DNA from: Pseudonocardia autotrophica
GTDB lineage: Bacteria; Actinomycetota; Actinomycetes; Mycobacteriales; Pseudonocardiaceae
Reading direction: 5' to 3'
NCBI RefSeq assembly: GCF_000717175.1
Contig: NZ_JNYD01000001.1
Location: forward strand, 248,001-312,000
DNA: 64,000 bases
The notes beneath the pieces are model-generated. The model saw only the letters and a program-made list of their open reading frames with translations, was not told the origin of the DNA and did no database searches. This document shows positions 30,581-38,190 of the stretch, in pieces (the first letter of the stretch is position 1; every line of letters begins with the position of its first letter). The position numbers and the translations under genes were made by a program.

Positions 30581-31357
30581 ATGGGACTGCTCGAGGGCAA
30601 GAAGCTGCTGATCACCGGTGTGATCACCGACGCGTCGCTGGCGTTCCACGCGGCGAAGATCGCGCAGGAGCAGGGCGCGGAGGTCGTCCTCACCGGGTTC
30701 GGCCGGATGCGGCTGGTCGAGCGGATCGCGCAGCGGCTGCCGAAGCCCGCCCCGGTCGTCGAGCTCGACGTGTCGAACCAGGAGCAGCTCGACTCGCTGG
30801 TCGAGCGGGTGTCCCCGCACCTGGGGGACTCGCCCTCGCTCGACGGGGTGCTGCACTCCATCGGGTTCGCGCCGGCGTCCTGCCTGGGGGAGGGGGCCTT
30901 CCTCAACGCCCCGTGGGAGGACGTCGCCACGACCATCCAGGTCAGCGCGTACTCCTTCAAGTCCCTGTCGACGGCGCTGCTGCCGCTGCTCGGGCCGGGC
31001 GCGTCGATCGTCGGGATGGACTTCGACAACCGGCAGGCCTGGCCGGCCTACGACTGGATGGGCGTCGCCAAGTCCACGCTCGAGTCCGTCACCCGGTACC
31101 TGGCTCGTGACCTGGGACCGAAGGGCATCCGGGTCAACCTGGTCGCCGCCGGCCCGGTGAAGACCATGGCCGCCAAGTCCATCCCGGGCTTCTCGGCGTT
31201 CGAGGACAACTGGGACTCCCGCGCCCCGCTGGGCTGGGACGTCACCGACCCGGTGCCCGTCGCCAAGACCGTGTGCGCGGTGCTGTCGGACTGGCTGCCC
31301 ACCACCACCGGCTCGATGGTGATGGCGGACGGCGGGTTCCACGCCGTCGGGGTGTGA
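30581..31357 (+). CDS. inhA: enoyl-ACP reductase InhA
   Basis: A 258-residue NADH-dependent enoyl-ACP reductase, last step of FAS-II elongation and homolog of the isoniazid target. Features include the N-terminal ITGVITDASLAFH nucleotide-binding loop, HSIGFAP with Ser93 (equivalent of mycobacterial Ser94), and the catalytic YDWMGVAKS with Tyr157 and Lys164. Length and motifs match the mycobacterial enzyme almost exactly. ATG 30581 is preceded by GAAAGGG. The 53-bp gap after fabG contains a short tandem repeat of AACTCCCCGA. fabG, inhA and hemH appear to form one transcription unit. Confidence 0.95.
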   Translation: MGLLEGKKLLITGVITDASLAFHAAKIAQEQGAEVVLTGFGRMRLVERIAQRLPKPAPVVELDVSNQEQLDSLVERVSPHLGDSPSLDGVLHSIGFAPASCLGEGAFLNAPWEDVATTIQVSAYSFKSLSTALLPLLGPGASIVGMDFDNRQAWPAYDWMGVAKSTLESVTRYLARDLGPKGIRVNLVAAGPVKTMAAKSIPGFSAFEDNWDSRAPLGWDVTDPVPVAKTVCAVLSDWLPTTTGSMVMADGGFHAVGV

Positions 31358-31385
31358 CGCGCGGGGCCCACTGGCGCGCGGTTGA

Positions 31386-32423
31386 ATGAGGCCCGTGGGT
31401 TCCTACGACGCGCTGCTGTTCCTGTCCTTCGGCGGTCCCGAGGGGCCGGACGAGGTGCGCCCGTTCCTGGAGAACGTGGTGCGCGGCCGCGGCGTGCCGC
31501 CGGAGCGGCTCGACGCCGTCGAGGAGCACTACCAGCACTTCGGCGGCGTCTCGCCGATCAACGCCCGCAACCGGGAGCTGATCGCGGCGATCCGGTCGAG
31601 GACGGACCTCCCGGTGTACTTCGGCAACCGCAACTGGCACCCGATGGTCGAGGACACCGTCGCGGAGATGGCCCGGGACGGCGTGCGCAACGCGCTCGTC
31701 TTCGCCACCAGCGCCTACGGCGGCTACTCGGCCTGCCGGCAGTACGACGACGACATCGCCCGCGCCCGCGCCGCCGTCGGCGACGGAGCACCGCACCTGA
31801 CCAAGCTGCGGCACTTCTTCGACCACCCGCTGTTTGTGGAGGCCAACGCCGACGCGGTGCGGGCCGCCCTCGCGACCGTGCCGGAGGGGGCGCGAGTCGT
31901 GTTCACGGCGCACTCCATCCCGGTGGCCGCCGACGCCGCCGCCGGGGTGCCGGAGGAGGGCGGGCACCGGTACTCGCGGCAGATCGCCGAGGCCGCCCGG
32001 CTGGTCGCGGCCCAGGTGGGGATCACCGACTACGACGTCGTGTGGCAGTCGCGGTCCGGCCCGCCGCAGATCGCGTGGCTGGAGCCGGACGTCGTCGACC
32101 ACATCGAGGCGCTGCACGAGAAGGGCGTCGAGGCGGTCGTCGTGGCGCCGGTCGGGTTCGTGTCCGACCACATCGAGGTCATCTGGGACCTCGACAACGA
32201 GGCCGCGGAGAAGGCGGAGGAGCTGGGCATGGCCTTCGCCCGCGCCGCCACCGCCGGCCCCGACCCCCGCTTCGCCGACATGGTGGTGGAGCTGATGGCC
32301 GAGCACCTGGTCGACGCGCCCGCCCGATCCCTCGGCGGGGTCGCGCGGGCGGGCTGCACGACGGACGGCGCCCCCTGTGCCGTCACCTGCTGCGAACCGG
32401 TCCGCCGCCCCACCCGCCCGTAG
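31386..32423 (+). CDS. hemH: ferrochelatase (HemH/CpfC type)
   Basis: A 345-residue ferrochelatase inserting iron into the porphyrin at the end of heme synthesis; in actinobacteria the usual substrate is coproporphyrin III. Characteristic segments are [20 protein letters not shown], the catalytic His region VVFTAHSIP, and [20 protein letters not shown]. Cysteines that can hold the actinobacterial [2Fe-2S] cluster are seen as Cys in SACRQYDDD and a C-terminal group ([16 protein letters not shown]). ATG 31386 or GTG 31395 could start it. It lies 28 bp after inhA as in M. tuberculosis and ends at a 22-bp repeat array. Confidence 0.94.
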   Translation: MRPVGSYDALLFLSFGGPEGPDEVRPFLENVVRGRGVPPERLDAVEEHYQHFGGVSPINARNRELIAAIRSRTDLPVYFGNRNWHPMVEDTVAEMARDGVRNALVFATSAYGGYSACRQYDDDIARARAAVGDGAPHLTKLRHFFDHPLFVEANADAVRAALATVPEGARVVFTAHSIPVAADAAAGVPEEGGHRYSRQIAEAARLVAAQVGITDYDVVWQSRSGPPQIAWLEPDVVDHIEALHEKGVEAVVVAPVGFVSDHIEVIWDLDNEAAEKAEELGMAFARAATAGPDPRFADMVVELMAEHLVDAPARSLGGVARAGCTTDGAPCAVTCCEPVRRPTRP

Positions 32424-32430
32424 CCGGCCC

Positions 32431-32603
32431 CGCGAGTCGGCAGTTCCGGCACCGCGAGTCGGGAGTTCCGGCACCGCGAGTCGGGAGTTCCGGCACCGCG
32501 AGTCGGGAGTTCCTGCACCGCGAGTCGGCAGTTCGGGAGTCCGAACCACACCCCGGAGGGTCCTGGGATGTCAACTCGGGTCGCCCGGAACCGCCGACTC
32601 GCG
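32431..32603. repeat. 22-bp tandem array with closing inverted copy (family C, left)
   Basis: Five tandem units of 22 bp begin at 32431, 32453, 32475, 32497 and 32519; the 19-bp core is CGCGAGTCGGGAGTTCCGG followed by CAC. After about 47 bp a single inverted copy (CCGGAACCGCCGACTCGCG, 32585-32603) closes the element. There are no spacers, so this is not a CRISPR. It fills the space between the convergent hemH and SCO6745-family genes and has a mirror-image counterpart at 35669-35844. Confidence 0.9.
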
Positions 32604-32605
32604 GG

Positions 32606-33490
32606 TCACTCGGGCTTGCGGATGCCCAGCGTGCTGACGGCCGGGAGCAGTCCGGACTGCGCGATCTTCGCGGTCAGCGGCCCGACGAGCTGCGGGAGCC
32701 GCGCGATCTCCGGCATCCCGACGGCGGCGTAGGGCTGGGCGGCGAGCGCGTCCGTGCGGGCCTCGACCCGCTCGCGCAGCGCCCGCCCGGCCTCGGTGGC
32801 CACGCCGTCGTCGTCGAGCAGGCCCCGGGCACGCAGCCGCTCGGCCGCGGCCTCCCACTCGTCGTCACTCCAGCCGCGGCTCGCGAAGGTCTCCCGCGGC
32901 GCGGCCCCGACGGCGGCGAACGAGACCAGCGCCTCGCACGGGTCGAGCTCCGCGTCGAGCAGGGCGGCGACGTGCCCGTCCCCGCGGTGCTCGCGCAGGA
33001 TCGTGGCGGCGTGCCAGAGCCGCAGCAGCGGCTCGTCCGGGGCGTGAGGTTCCGCGTTGGCGGCCGCCAACGGCCGGCCCGCGGTCACGGCCGCCTCGGC
33101 CGCCCGCCACGCGAGCTCGGCGGCCTCCGTGGTGGCCGGCGCGTCGGCGAGCGGGCCGAGCAGCGCGCGGAGCCCGGCGTCGACGCCGCGGAGCCGGGCG
33201 GCGAGGACGTCGTCGGGCGAGGACGTGGCCCAGGCGCTCCGCATGTGCTCGGCCACCATCGCCGGGCTGAAGCTGTAGAAGGCCGAGGTCACGACCTTCG
33301 CGCCAGGCCGGCCGAGCGGCGCGGCCCGCAGCGGGAAGTACGACGGCCAGCGGGTGGCGGTGTCGAAGCCGAGCGCTGCCACCTCCGCGGCGACCTCGGG
33401 TGCGTAGTAGAGCACCGCGTGCACGGGCTCCAGGACCTGCCAGTTCCCCCGCACCAGGGGCGTGGGGACGGTGGTCGTCAGGACGGACAT
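32606..33490 (-). CDS. SCO6745-family protein
   Basis: A 294-residue protein resembling the SCO6745 family, widespread in actinomycetes and of unknown function. Typical features are the opening LEPVHAVLYYAPEV, RWPSYFPLRAAPLGRPGAKVVTSAFYSFSP, and a C-terminal winged-helix-like segment (WEAAAERLRARGLLDDDGVATEAGRALRERVEARTD). ATG 33490 is chosen for its GAGGGAG Shine-Dalgarno; an upstream ATG at 33523 lacks one. The gene has its own consensus -35 TTGACA within an 18-bp-arm inverted repeat just upstream, so it may be separately and tightly controlled, perhaps by itself. It follows a flavin oxidoreductase gene on the same strand. Confidence 0.75.
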   Translation of the reverse strand: MSVLTTTVPTPLVRGNWQVLEPVHAVLYYAPEVAAEVAALGFDTATRWPSYFPLRAAPLGRPGAKVVTSAFYSFSPAMVAEHMRSAWATSSPDDVLAARLRGVDAGLRALLGPLADAPATTEAAELAWRAAEAAVTAGRPLAAANAEPHAPDEPLLRLWHAATILREHRGDGHVAALLDAELDPCEALVSFAAVGAAPRETFASRGWSDDEWEAAAERLRARGLLDDDGVATEAGRALRERVEARTDALAAQPYAAVGMPEIARLPQLVGPLTAKIAQSGLLPAVSTLGIRKPE

Positions 33491-33507
33491 CGCGAGCTCC
33501 CTCCTCG

Positions 33508-33562
33508 AACTAGGCACTGACAAGACTGGCGCGACCGAGAGAACTTGTCAATGACTAGTTCG
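33508..33562 (-). promoter_or_regulatory. promoter and dyad operator of the SCO6745-family gene
   Basis: GAACTAGGCACTGACAAG (33508-33525) and CTTGTCAATGACTAGTTC (33545-33562) are inverted repeats with 16 of 18 positions pairing. On the minus strand the upstream arm contains a perfect -35 TTGACA (33552-33547), and a weak -10 CAGTCT (33529-33524) lies 17 bp on, overlapping the other arm. The geometry is that of a repressor site straddling a promoter. It overlaps the end of the flavin oxidoreductase gene. Confidence 0.55.
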
Positions 33563-34736
33563 GAGCGGTGAGGCCGTAGGCGAAGGTCCACGCCCGGCCC
33601 AGGTCGTCGGCGGCGAACGGGCGGAACAGCTCCCGGTGGAGCGCGCGGGCGGCCGGCTCGTCCGGGCCGTCGAGGATGGTGATGGCCCGGAGCAGATATC
33701 CGGCCTCGCGGAACGCGGCGGGCACGGTCCGGCCGCGCGTGTACGCCCCACCCAGGCGACGCACCTCCACCACGGAGGGGACCGGCGCAGCCGGGCCCGT
33801 CAGAGCCGGGATCGCCCGCAGCCCGTCGCCGTCCAGCGTGCGGAGCAGGCGGCCGTCGCCGGCGTAGGGCTCGGGTTCGGTCGGGTCGTGGTGGATCGTG
33901 TGCGACTCCGCCACCGGGAGCCACCCGAGCCGCTCGTGGAGCACCGGCGCCAGCTCGCGCAGGGGTCCGACGAGACCGTCGACGTCCGCGGTGGCGGCGA
34001 CCGTGATCATGGCGATGTGCCGGCCGCGGAACGGCGGGGGCATGGCCGGGTCGTCGGGGAAGGGCACGAGCGAGATCCCGGTCGTCACCTCCTCCGGCAG
34101 GTCCGCGCTCCAGGCGGCCCAACCGTCGAGCACGACCGGCGTGAGCTCGAGGGCGAGCGAGCCGCCCCAGACCTCGCTGAGCTCGACGAGCTCGGTCTCG
34201 ACGGCCGTGATGACGGTGCCGTCCTTCGGCAGGTGGTCGAGCTCGACCACCTCGCCGGAGGTCGTGACGCCCTCGACCCGACCGATCCGGTCGGCGGCGA
34301 ACCCGAAGGTGCGGCCGAGCAGACCGAACCCGCCGCCGAGCAGGTAGCCGACGACCCCGACGCCGGGGGAGCTGCCGCTGAGCGGCGCGAGGCCGTGCGG
34401 AGCTGCTGCGGCAACGACGTCGCCCCACGTCGCACCCGCCTCGACGCGGGCGCGCCGGGTCGTCGGGTCCACCGTGACCGTGCACATCCGACGGGTGCTG
34501 ACGAGCAGTCCGCCGTCGAGCGGGGTGGCGAGGCCGTGCCCGGTGGACTGGACGGCGAGGTCGAGCCCGTGGTCGCGGGCATGGTTGACGGCGGCACGGA
34601 CGTCGGCCGGGCTCGAGGCGACGACCACGAGGTCCGGACGGTGCGTGCGGGCGGCCTGGAACCCGCCGCGCTCGGCGTCGTAGCCGGGGTCGTCGGGGCG
34701 GAGGACGGTGCCGGTGAGGGTGCTGGTCGTGGACAT
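33555..34736 (-). CDS. FAD-binding oxidoreductase (VAO/berberine-bridge type)
   Basis: A 393-residue FAD_binding_4 flavoprotein. Seen are VVVASSPADVRAAVNHARDHG, the flavin-binding QSTGHG (its His may bind FAD covalently, as in this superfamily), VEAGATWGDVVAAAAPHG and the pyrophosphate-binding GVGVVGYLLGGGFGLLGRTFG. The usual Cys of bicovalent members is not apparent. It is shorter than most relatives (about 450) and lacks the C-terminal berberine-bridge segment. The start is ATG 34736. It is divergent from a LysR gene with a dyad between them, so LysR control is likely. Substrate unknown. Confidence 0.82.
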   Translation of the reverse strand: MSTTSTLTGTVLRPDDPGYDAERGGFQAARTHRPDLVVVASSPADVRAAVNHARDHGLDLAVQSTGHGLATPLDGGLLVSTRRMCTVTVDPTTRRARVEAGATWGDVVAAAAPHGLAPLSGSSPGVGVVGYLLGGGFGLLGRTFGFAADRIGRVEGVTTSGEVVELDHLPKDGTVITAVETELVELSEVWGGSLALELTPVVLDGWAAWSADLPEEVTTGISLVPFPDDPAMPPPFRGRHIAMITVAATADVDGLVGPLRELAPVLHERLGWLPVAESHTIHHDPTEPEPYAGDGRLLRTLDGDGLRAIPALTGPAAPVPSVVEVRRLGGAYTRGRTVPAAFREAGYLLRAITILDGPDEPAARALHRELFRPFAADDLGRAWTFAYGLTAPN

Positions 34737-34772
34737 GGCTCCACCCTCGGCCGGCTTCGACCAGAAGTCCAA

Positions 34773-34789
34773 GAGATGGATTGTATCTC
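34773..34789. promoter_or_regulatory. LysR-type operator dyad between divergent genes
   Basis: GAGAT-N7-ATCTC at 34773-34789 matches the T-N11-A type dyad bound by LysR regulators and lies in the 70-bp divergent space. TAGCAT at 34793-34798 is a good -10 for the LysR gene, placing its transcript start at or next to ATG 34807 (leaderless). Confidence 0.5.
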
Positions 34790-34806
34790 GACTAGCATGC
34801 GCGGTT

Positions 34807-35664
34807 ATGGAGCTGCGTCACCTGCAGTATCTGGTCGCCGTGGTCGAGGAGGGCACCGTGACGGCGGCGGCCGCCCGCCTGCACGTCGCCCAGCCCGGAG
34901 TGAGTGCCCAGCTCAGACAGCTCGAGCGCGAGCTCGGCGAGCCACTGCTGACCCGGACCTCCCGTGGGGTCACGCCGACGGCCGCGGGGGAGGCCGTGCT
35001 GCCCTACGCCCGGGCGGCGCTCGCGGCGGTGGAGGGGGCCCAGCTGGCCGTCGACGAGCTGAAGGGCCTGGTCCGCGGGCGGGTGGCGGTCGGGATGGCG
35101 CCGTCGCTGGCCGCGACCGACCTGCCGGACCTGCTCGCGGAGTTCCGCCGGGCGCACCCCGCGGTCGAGATCTCGCTGCGGGAGGGGACCTCGGAGGCGC
35201 TGCTCGCGCAGCTGGTCGCGGGGGAGGTGGACCTGGTGTGGGCGGGTGTCGCGGGCGATCCGCCGCCGGGCGTCGCGACGCGGACGATCACCGAGCAGCC
35301 GTTGGTCGCCGTCGGGCTGGACGCCGACGAGGTGGGGCTGGACGAGCTGCTCGACCGGCCCCTGATGTGCATGTCGCCGGGGACGGGGCCGCGCGGCGCC
35401 TTCGACGCGGCGTGCGCGTCGGCCGGCGTGCGCCCTCGGGTCGCCTTCGAGGCGGGGGACCCGCTGCTGCTCGCGCGGCTGTCCGCGCGCGGCCTGGGGG
35501 TCGCGGTGCTGCCGGCGAGCGCGATCCGCGCGGCGGGGCTAGACGTCGGGGCCGCGCGACTGGTGCCGGAGGTGCGGAGCCGCATCGAGCTGGCGTGGCG
35601 GGCGGGCGGTCCCAACGGACCTGCGGCGCGGGCCCTCATCGCCGCGGCGCGGGCCCGGAGCTGA
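34807..35664 (+). CDS. LysR-family transcriptional regulator
   Basis: A 285-residue LysR regulator. The N-terminal winged HTH is unmistakable: MELRHLQYLVAVVEEGTVTAAAARLHVAQPGVSAQLRQLERELGEPLLTR region, residues 1-50 or so. The effector domain begins near RGRVAVGMAPSLAATDLPDLL (about residue 95) and continues to the end. It is divergent from the flavin oxidoreductase, its probable target, with a GAGAT/ATCTC dyad between. Together with the SCO6745-family gene it makes a three-gene island enclosed by mirror-image repeat arrays and inserted between backbone genes hemH and the Rv1486c-like gene. Confidence 0.9.
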   Translation: MELRHLQYLVAVVEEGTVTAAAARLHVAQPGVSAQLRQLERELGEPLLTRTSRGVTPTAAGEAVLPYARAALAAVEGAQLAVDELKGLVRGRVAVGMAPSLAATDLPDLLAEFRRAHPAVEISLREGTSEALLAQLVAGEVDLVWAGVAGDPPPGVATRTITEQPLVAVGLDADEVGLDELLDRPLMCMSPGTGPRGAFDAACASAGVRPRVAFEAGDPLLLARLSARGLGVAVLPASAIRAAGLDVGAARLVPEVRSRIELAWRAGGPNGPAARALIAAARARS

Positions 35665-35668
35665 GCCC

Positions 35669-35844
35669 CGCGAGTGGGCATTTGCGGGCCACCGAACGAC
35701 ACATGTCGGGAGCGACGGAGATGTGCCTCTCGGTCGCCCGGAACTGCCGACCCGCGGTGCCGGAACTCCCGACTCGCGGTGCCGGAAATCCCGACTCGCG
35801 GTGCCGGAAATCCCGACTCGCGGTGCTGGAAGTCCCGACTCGCG
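35669..35844. repeat. 22-bp tandem array with inverted copy (family C, right)
   Basis: The mirror image of the left array. Five units in the opposite orientation end at 35756, 35778, 35800, 35822 and 35844 (core end CCCGACTCGCG), and one opposed, diverged copy (CGCGAGTGGGCATTTGCGGG) lies at 35669-35688. The spacer between contains a stem-forming stretch (CACATGTCGGGAGCGACG). It occupies the convergent gap between the LysR gene and the Rv1486c-like gene. Confidence 0.88.
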
Positions 35845-35877
35845 GGACCGGGCTGTCGAACCTCGGAGCTCGTCGCC

Positions 35878-36684
35878 TTAAGGGGTGGGGGCGTAGGTGC
35901 GGACCGCTTCGGCGACCGCGGCGCGGCGGGCGATCCGGACGGCGGTGTCGAGGGGGCGGAGGGCCTCGCGACGGGCGGTGGCGGCGGAGGCCGAGAGGGC
36001 ACCGCCGGGCTCGTCGGCGGAGGCGGCGGCGAGGATCGCCTCCACCTCGTCCGCCTGCTGCAGCACCCGCAGCGCGCGCCCCGGCATCCCGGCGGGCCAG
36101 TGGGTGGCCGGCCGGGCGCGCAGGGCGGCGGCGATCTCCTCGCGCACCCCGGGCCGGTGCCGGGCGACGCCGAGCTCGGTGAGGAGCGACGTCGACTGCC
36201 GCACCTGCGACCGCAGCTCGTGCTCGGCCTCCGCCAGCGGCACGTACTCCGCGGGCGGCACCGGCGCGGGAACGGTGTGCACGGTCCAGCGCAGGACGCC
36301 GTCGGCGATCGGGCTCGGCACCACGCCCAGCCCCGCCTCGCCGTACAGTACGCCCTCTCCGGCGGCGATGGCGGCGGAGGTGAAGGACCCGGGCCCGGGC
36401 AGGCCGCGGATGTCGCCGGCGACCGGGAGCACCAGGCGGCCGGCGCCGCGCGGTGCCCGGCGCAGCGCCGCGAGCAGGAAGGTCAGCGACGAGACGGGCG
36501 CGCCCGGGGCGGGGAGGTCCGTGGCGGCGGCGGTGGCCTCGTCGGCGGCGACGACGTCGTGCGCCTCGGCCCAGGGGGTGAGCGCGTCGAGCACGTCGTC
36601 CGGCGCGGCGGACCCGGCCAGCCAGGCCGAGGACCACACCGCGAAGGTGGCGGAGGAGCGGGGCACGAACGCCAGGCTAACCAC
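35878..36684 (-). CDS. conserved hypothetical protein (Rv1486c-like by position)
   Basis: A 268-residue soluble, Ala/Pro-rich protein without recognisable catalytic motifs. The first 20 residues (SLAFVPRSSATFAVWSSAWLAGSAAPDDVLDAL) look well folded and resemble the conserved hypothetical that follows hemH in mycobacteria on the opposite strand (Rv1486c); gene order and orientation agree. The C-terminal half is largely helical with many Arg and Ala residues. GTG 36684 is chosen because the homologous-looking region starts there; GTG 36669 is possible. Function unknown. Confidence 0.7.
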   Translation of the reverse strand: MVSLAFVPRSSATFAVWSSAWLAGSAAPDDVLDALTPWAEAHDVVAADEATAAATDLPAPGAPVSSLTFLLAALRRAPRGAGRLVLPVAGDIRGLPGPGSFTSAAIAAGEGVLYGEAGLGVVPSPIADGVLRWTVHTVPAPVPPAEYVPLAEAEHELRSQVRQSTSLLTELGVARHRPGVREEIAAALRARPATHWPAGMPGRALRVLQQADEVEAILAAASADEPGGALSASAATARREALRPLDTAVRIARRAAVAEAVRTYAPTP

Positions 36685-36834
36685 GGGCGACGGGAACCCG
36701 GCCTCTGCCGTGCGGGTGACGCTGCGTGACGTTCGGTGAACGGCGGCCGGTCGGCCGCGGGGGTGATGCACTCTTCGGGCGCCCCTCCGCGTGTCGCCCG
36801 CGACCCGATGTGCCCCTTGGGATACAACCCGGAC

Positions 36835-37674
36835 ATGCCCGCACCCCGCACGCACGACTACCACGGCGCGTTCGGCGCCGACGGGACCCGGGTCCGCACG
36901 CGGAAGGAGATCCCGGAGGTCCCCGCCGAGCCCGGTCTCGTGGTGGAGGACCCGGCGAGCGGGTTCTGCGGCGCGGTGGTGAAGGTCGACGTCCGCGAGG
37001 TCACCCTCGAGGACCGGTTCGGCGCGCGACGGGTGTTCCCCCTGCGCCCGGCGGCCTTCCTGCTCGAGGGTCGCCCGGCCACCCTCGTGAAGCCCGCGGC
37101 CGCGCCGACGGGGCCGGTCCGCTCGGCGTCGGGCTCGGTCCGGGTGGAGAACCTGAAGGCGCGCACCGCCCGTGCGGCCCGCATCTGGGTCGAGGGCATC
37201 CACGACGCCGCGCTGCTCGAGACCGTCTGGGGTCACGACCTGCGGGTCGAGGGCGTGGTCGTGGAGCCGTTGCACGGCGTGCACGACCTCGCCGCCGCCG
37301 TCCGCGAGTTCGGTCCGGCCCCGCACCGGCGGCTCGGGATCCTCGTCGACCACCTCGTGGCCGGGAGCATGGAGACCCGCCAGGCCGCTTCCGTCATGAA
37401 CGATCTGGCTGCCGGGCCGAACGTGCTGGTCACCGGCCACCCGTTCGTCGACGTCTGGGAGGCGGTCAAGCCGCAGGCCGTCGGGATCCGGGCGTGGCCG
37501 AAGGTCCCGCGCGGCAAGGACTGGAAGACCGGCGTGTGCGAGGCGCTGCGCTGGGGCGAGCCCGCCGACGGCGCCCGCCGCGTGCTCGGCGCCGTGAAGT
37601 CCTTCCGCGACCTGGACTCCTCGCTGATCGGCGCCGTCGAGCAGCTGATCGACTTCGTCACCCAGGAGGGCTGA
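36835..37674 (+). CDS. DUF3097 family protein with Toprim-like motifs
   Basis: A 279-residue protein of the actinobacterial DUF3097 family. After an N-terminal beta-rich segment (GFCGAVVKVDVREVTLEDRFGARRVFPL), the segment ARIWVEGIHDAALLETVWG (Glu120) and LGILVDHLVAGS (Asp172) resemble the two acidic motifs of Toprim folds (the VEGxxD glutamate and the later acidic strand of DnaG and RNase M5). This suggests a metal-dependent nucleic-acid enzyme or binder; the reading is mine and untested. ATG 36835 fits the conserved start; ATG 36736 would add an unlikely leader. It is divergent from the Rv1486c-like gene. Confidence 0.8.
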   Translation: MPAPRTHDYHGAFGADGTRVRTRKEIPEVPAEPGLVVEDPASGFCGAVVKVDVREVTLEDRFGARRVFPLRPAAFLLEGRPATLVKPAAAPTGPVRSASGSVRVENLKARTARAARIWVEGIHDAALLETVWGHDLRVEGVVVEPLHGVHDLAAAVREFGPAPHRRLGILVDHLVAGSMETRQAASVMNDLAAGPNVLVTGHPFVDVWEAVKPQAVGIRAWPKVPRGKDWKTGVCEALRWGEPADGARRVLGAVKSFRDLDSSLIGAVEQLIDFVTQEG

Positions 37675-37744
37675 CCGCGACCGTTGTGCGACCGAAATGA
37701 TCATTTCGGCCACCTCGGTCCGTGAGCTCTGCCATCCTGGGGCC

Positions 37745-38176
37745 ATGGTTCCGCTGATCTGGTTGATCGCCGGGATCGCCCTGCTCGCCGGCGAGATGCT
37801 GGCGGGGGAGTTCGTGCTGCTGATGCTCGGCGGCGGGGCGCTCGTCGCGGCGGGGGGCTCGGCGCTGCTCGGCCTGGGGTGGCTGGGCAGCACACTGCTG
37901 TTCGCGATCTCCTCGGTGCTGCTGCTCGCGGGGGTGCGGCCGGTGCTGCGGCGCAAGGCGCAGAAGTCGGTGGAGGGCTACGTGCACCACACCGACAAGA
38001 TCGTCGGGGGGCCGGCGGTGGTCTCCCGGCGGGTCGACGGACACGGCGGCCGCGTCCGGATCGGGCCGGACGAGTGGTCCGCCCGATCCTTCGACGGCGA
38101 GCAGGTCATGGAGCCCGGGGACCGGGTCACGGTGGTGCGCATCGAGGGCGCCACCGTGCTCGTGCTCGCCGAGTAG
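37745..38176 (+). CDS. NfeD-like membrane protein
   Basis: A 143-residue NfeD-family protein with two or three N-terminal membrane segments (PLIWLIAGIALLAGEMLAGEFVLLMLGGGALVAAGG; STLLFAISSVLLLAGV) and a C-terminal OB-fold (KIVGGPAVVSRRVDGHGGRVRIGPDEWSARS, ending in VRIEGATVLVLAE). This is the short form without a protease domain. ATG 37745 starts it. It is paired with the following SPFH gene after a 14-bp gap, the usual NfeD-stomatin partnership in membrane-microdomain or quality-control function. Confidence 0.9.
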   Translation: MVPLIWLIAGIALLAGEMLAGEFVLLMLGGGALVAAGGSALLGLGWLGSTLLFAISSVLLLAGVRPVLRRKAQKSVEGYVHHTDKIVGGPAVVSRRVDGHGGRVRIGPDEWSARSFDGEQVMEPGDRVTVVRIEGATVLVLAE

Positions 38177-38190
38177 ACGGGGGAAGGGAC

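Noticed and set aside
32431..32603. CRISPR array
   Set aside because: Units are 22 bp with no unique spacers between them, an inverted copy closes the array, and no cas genes are present.
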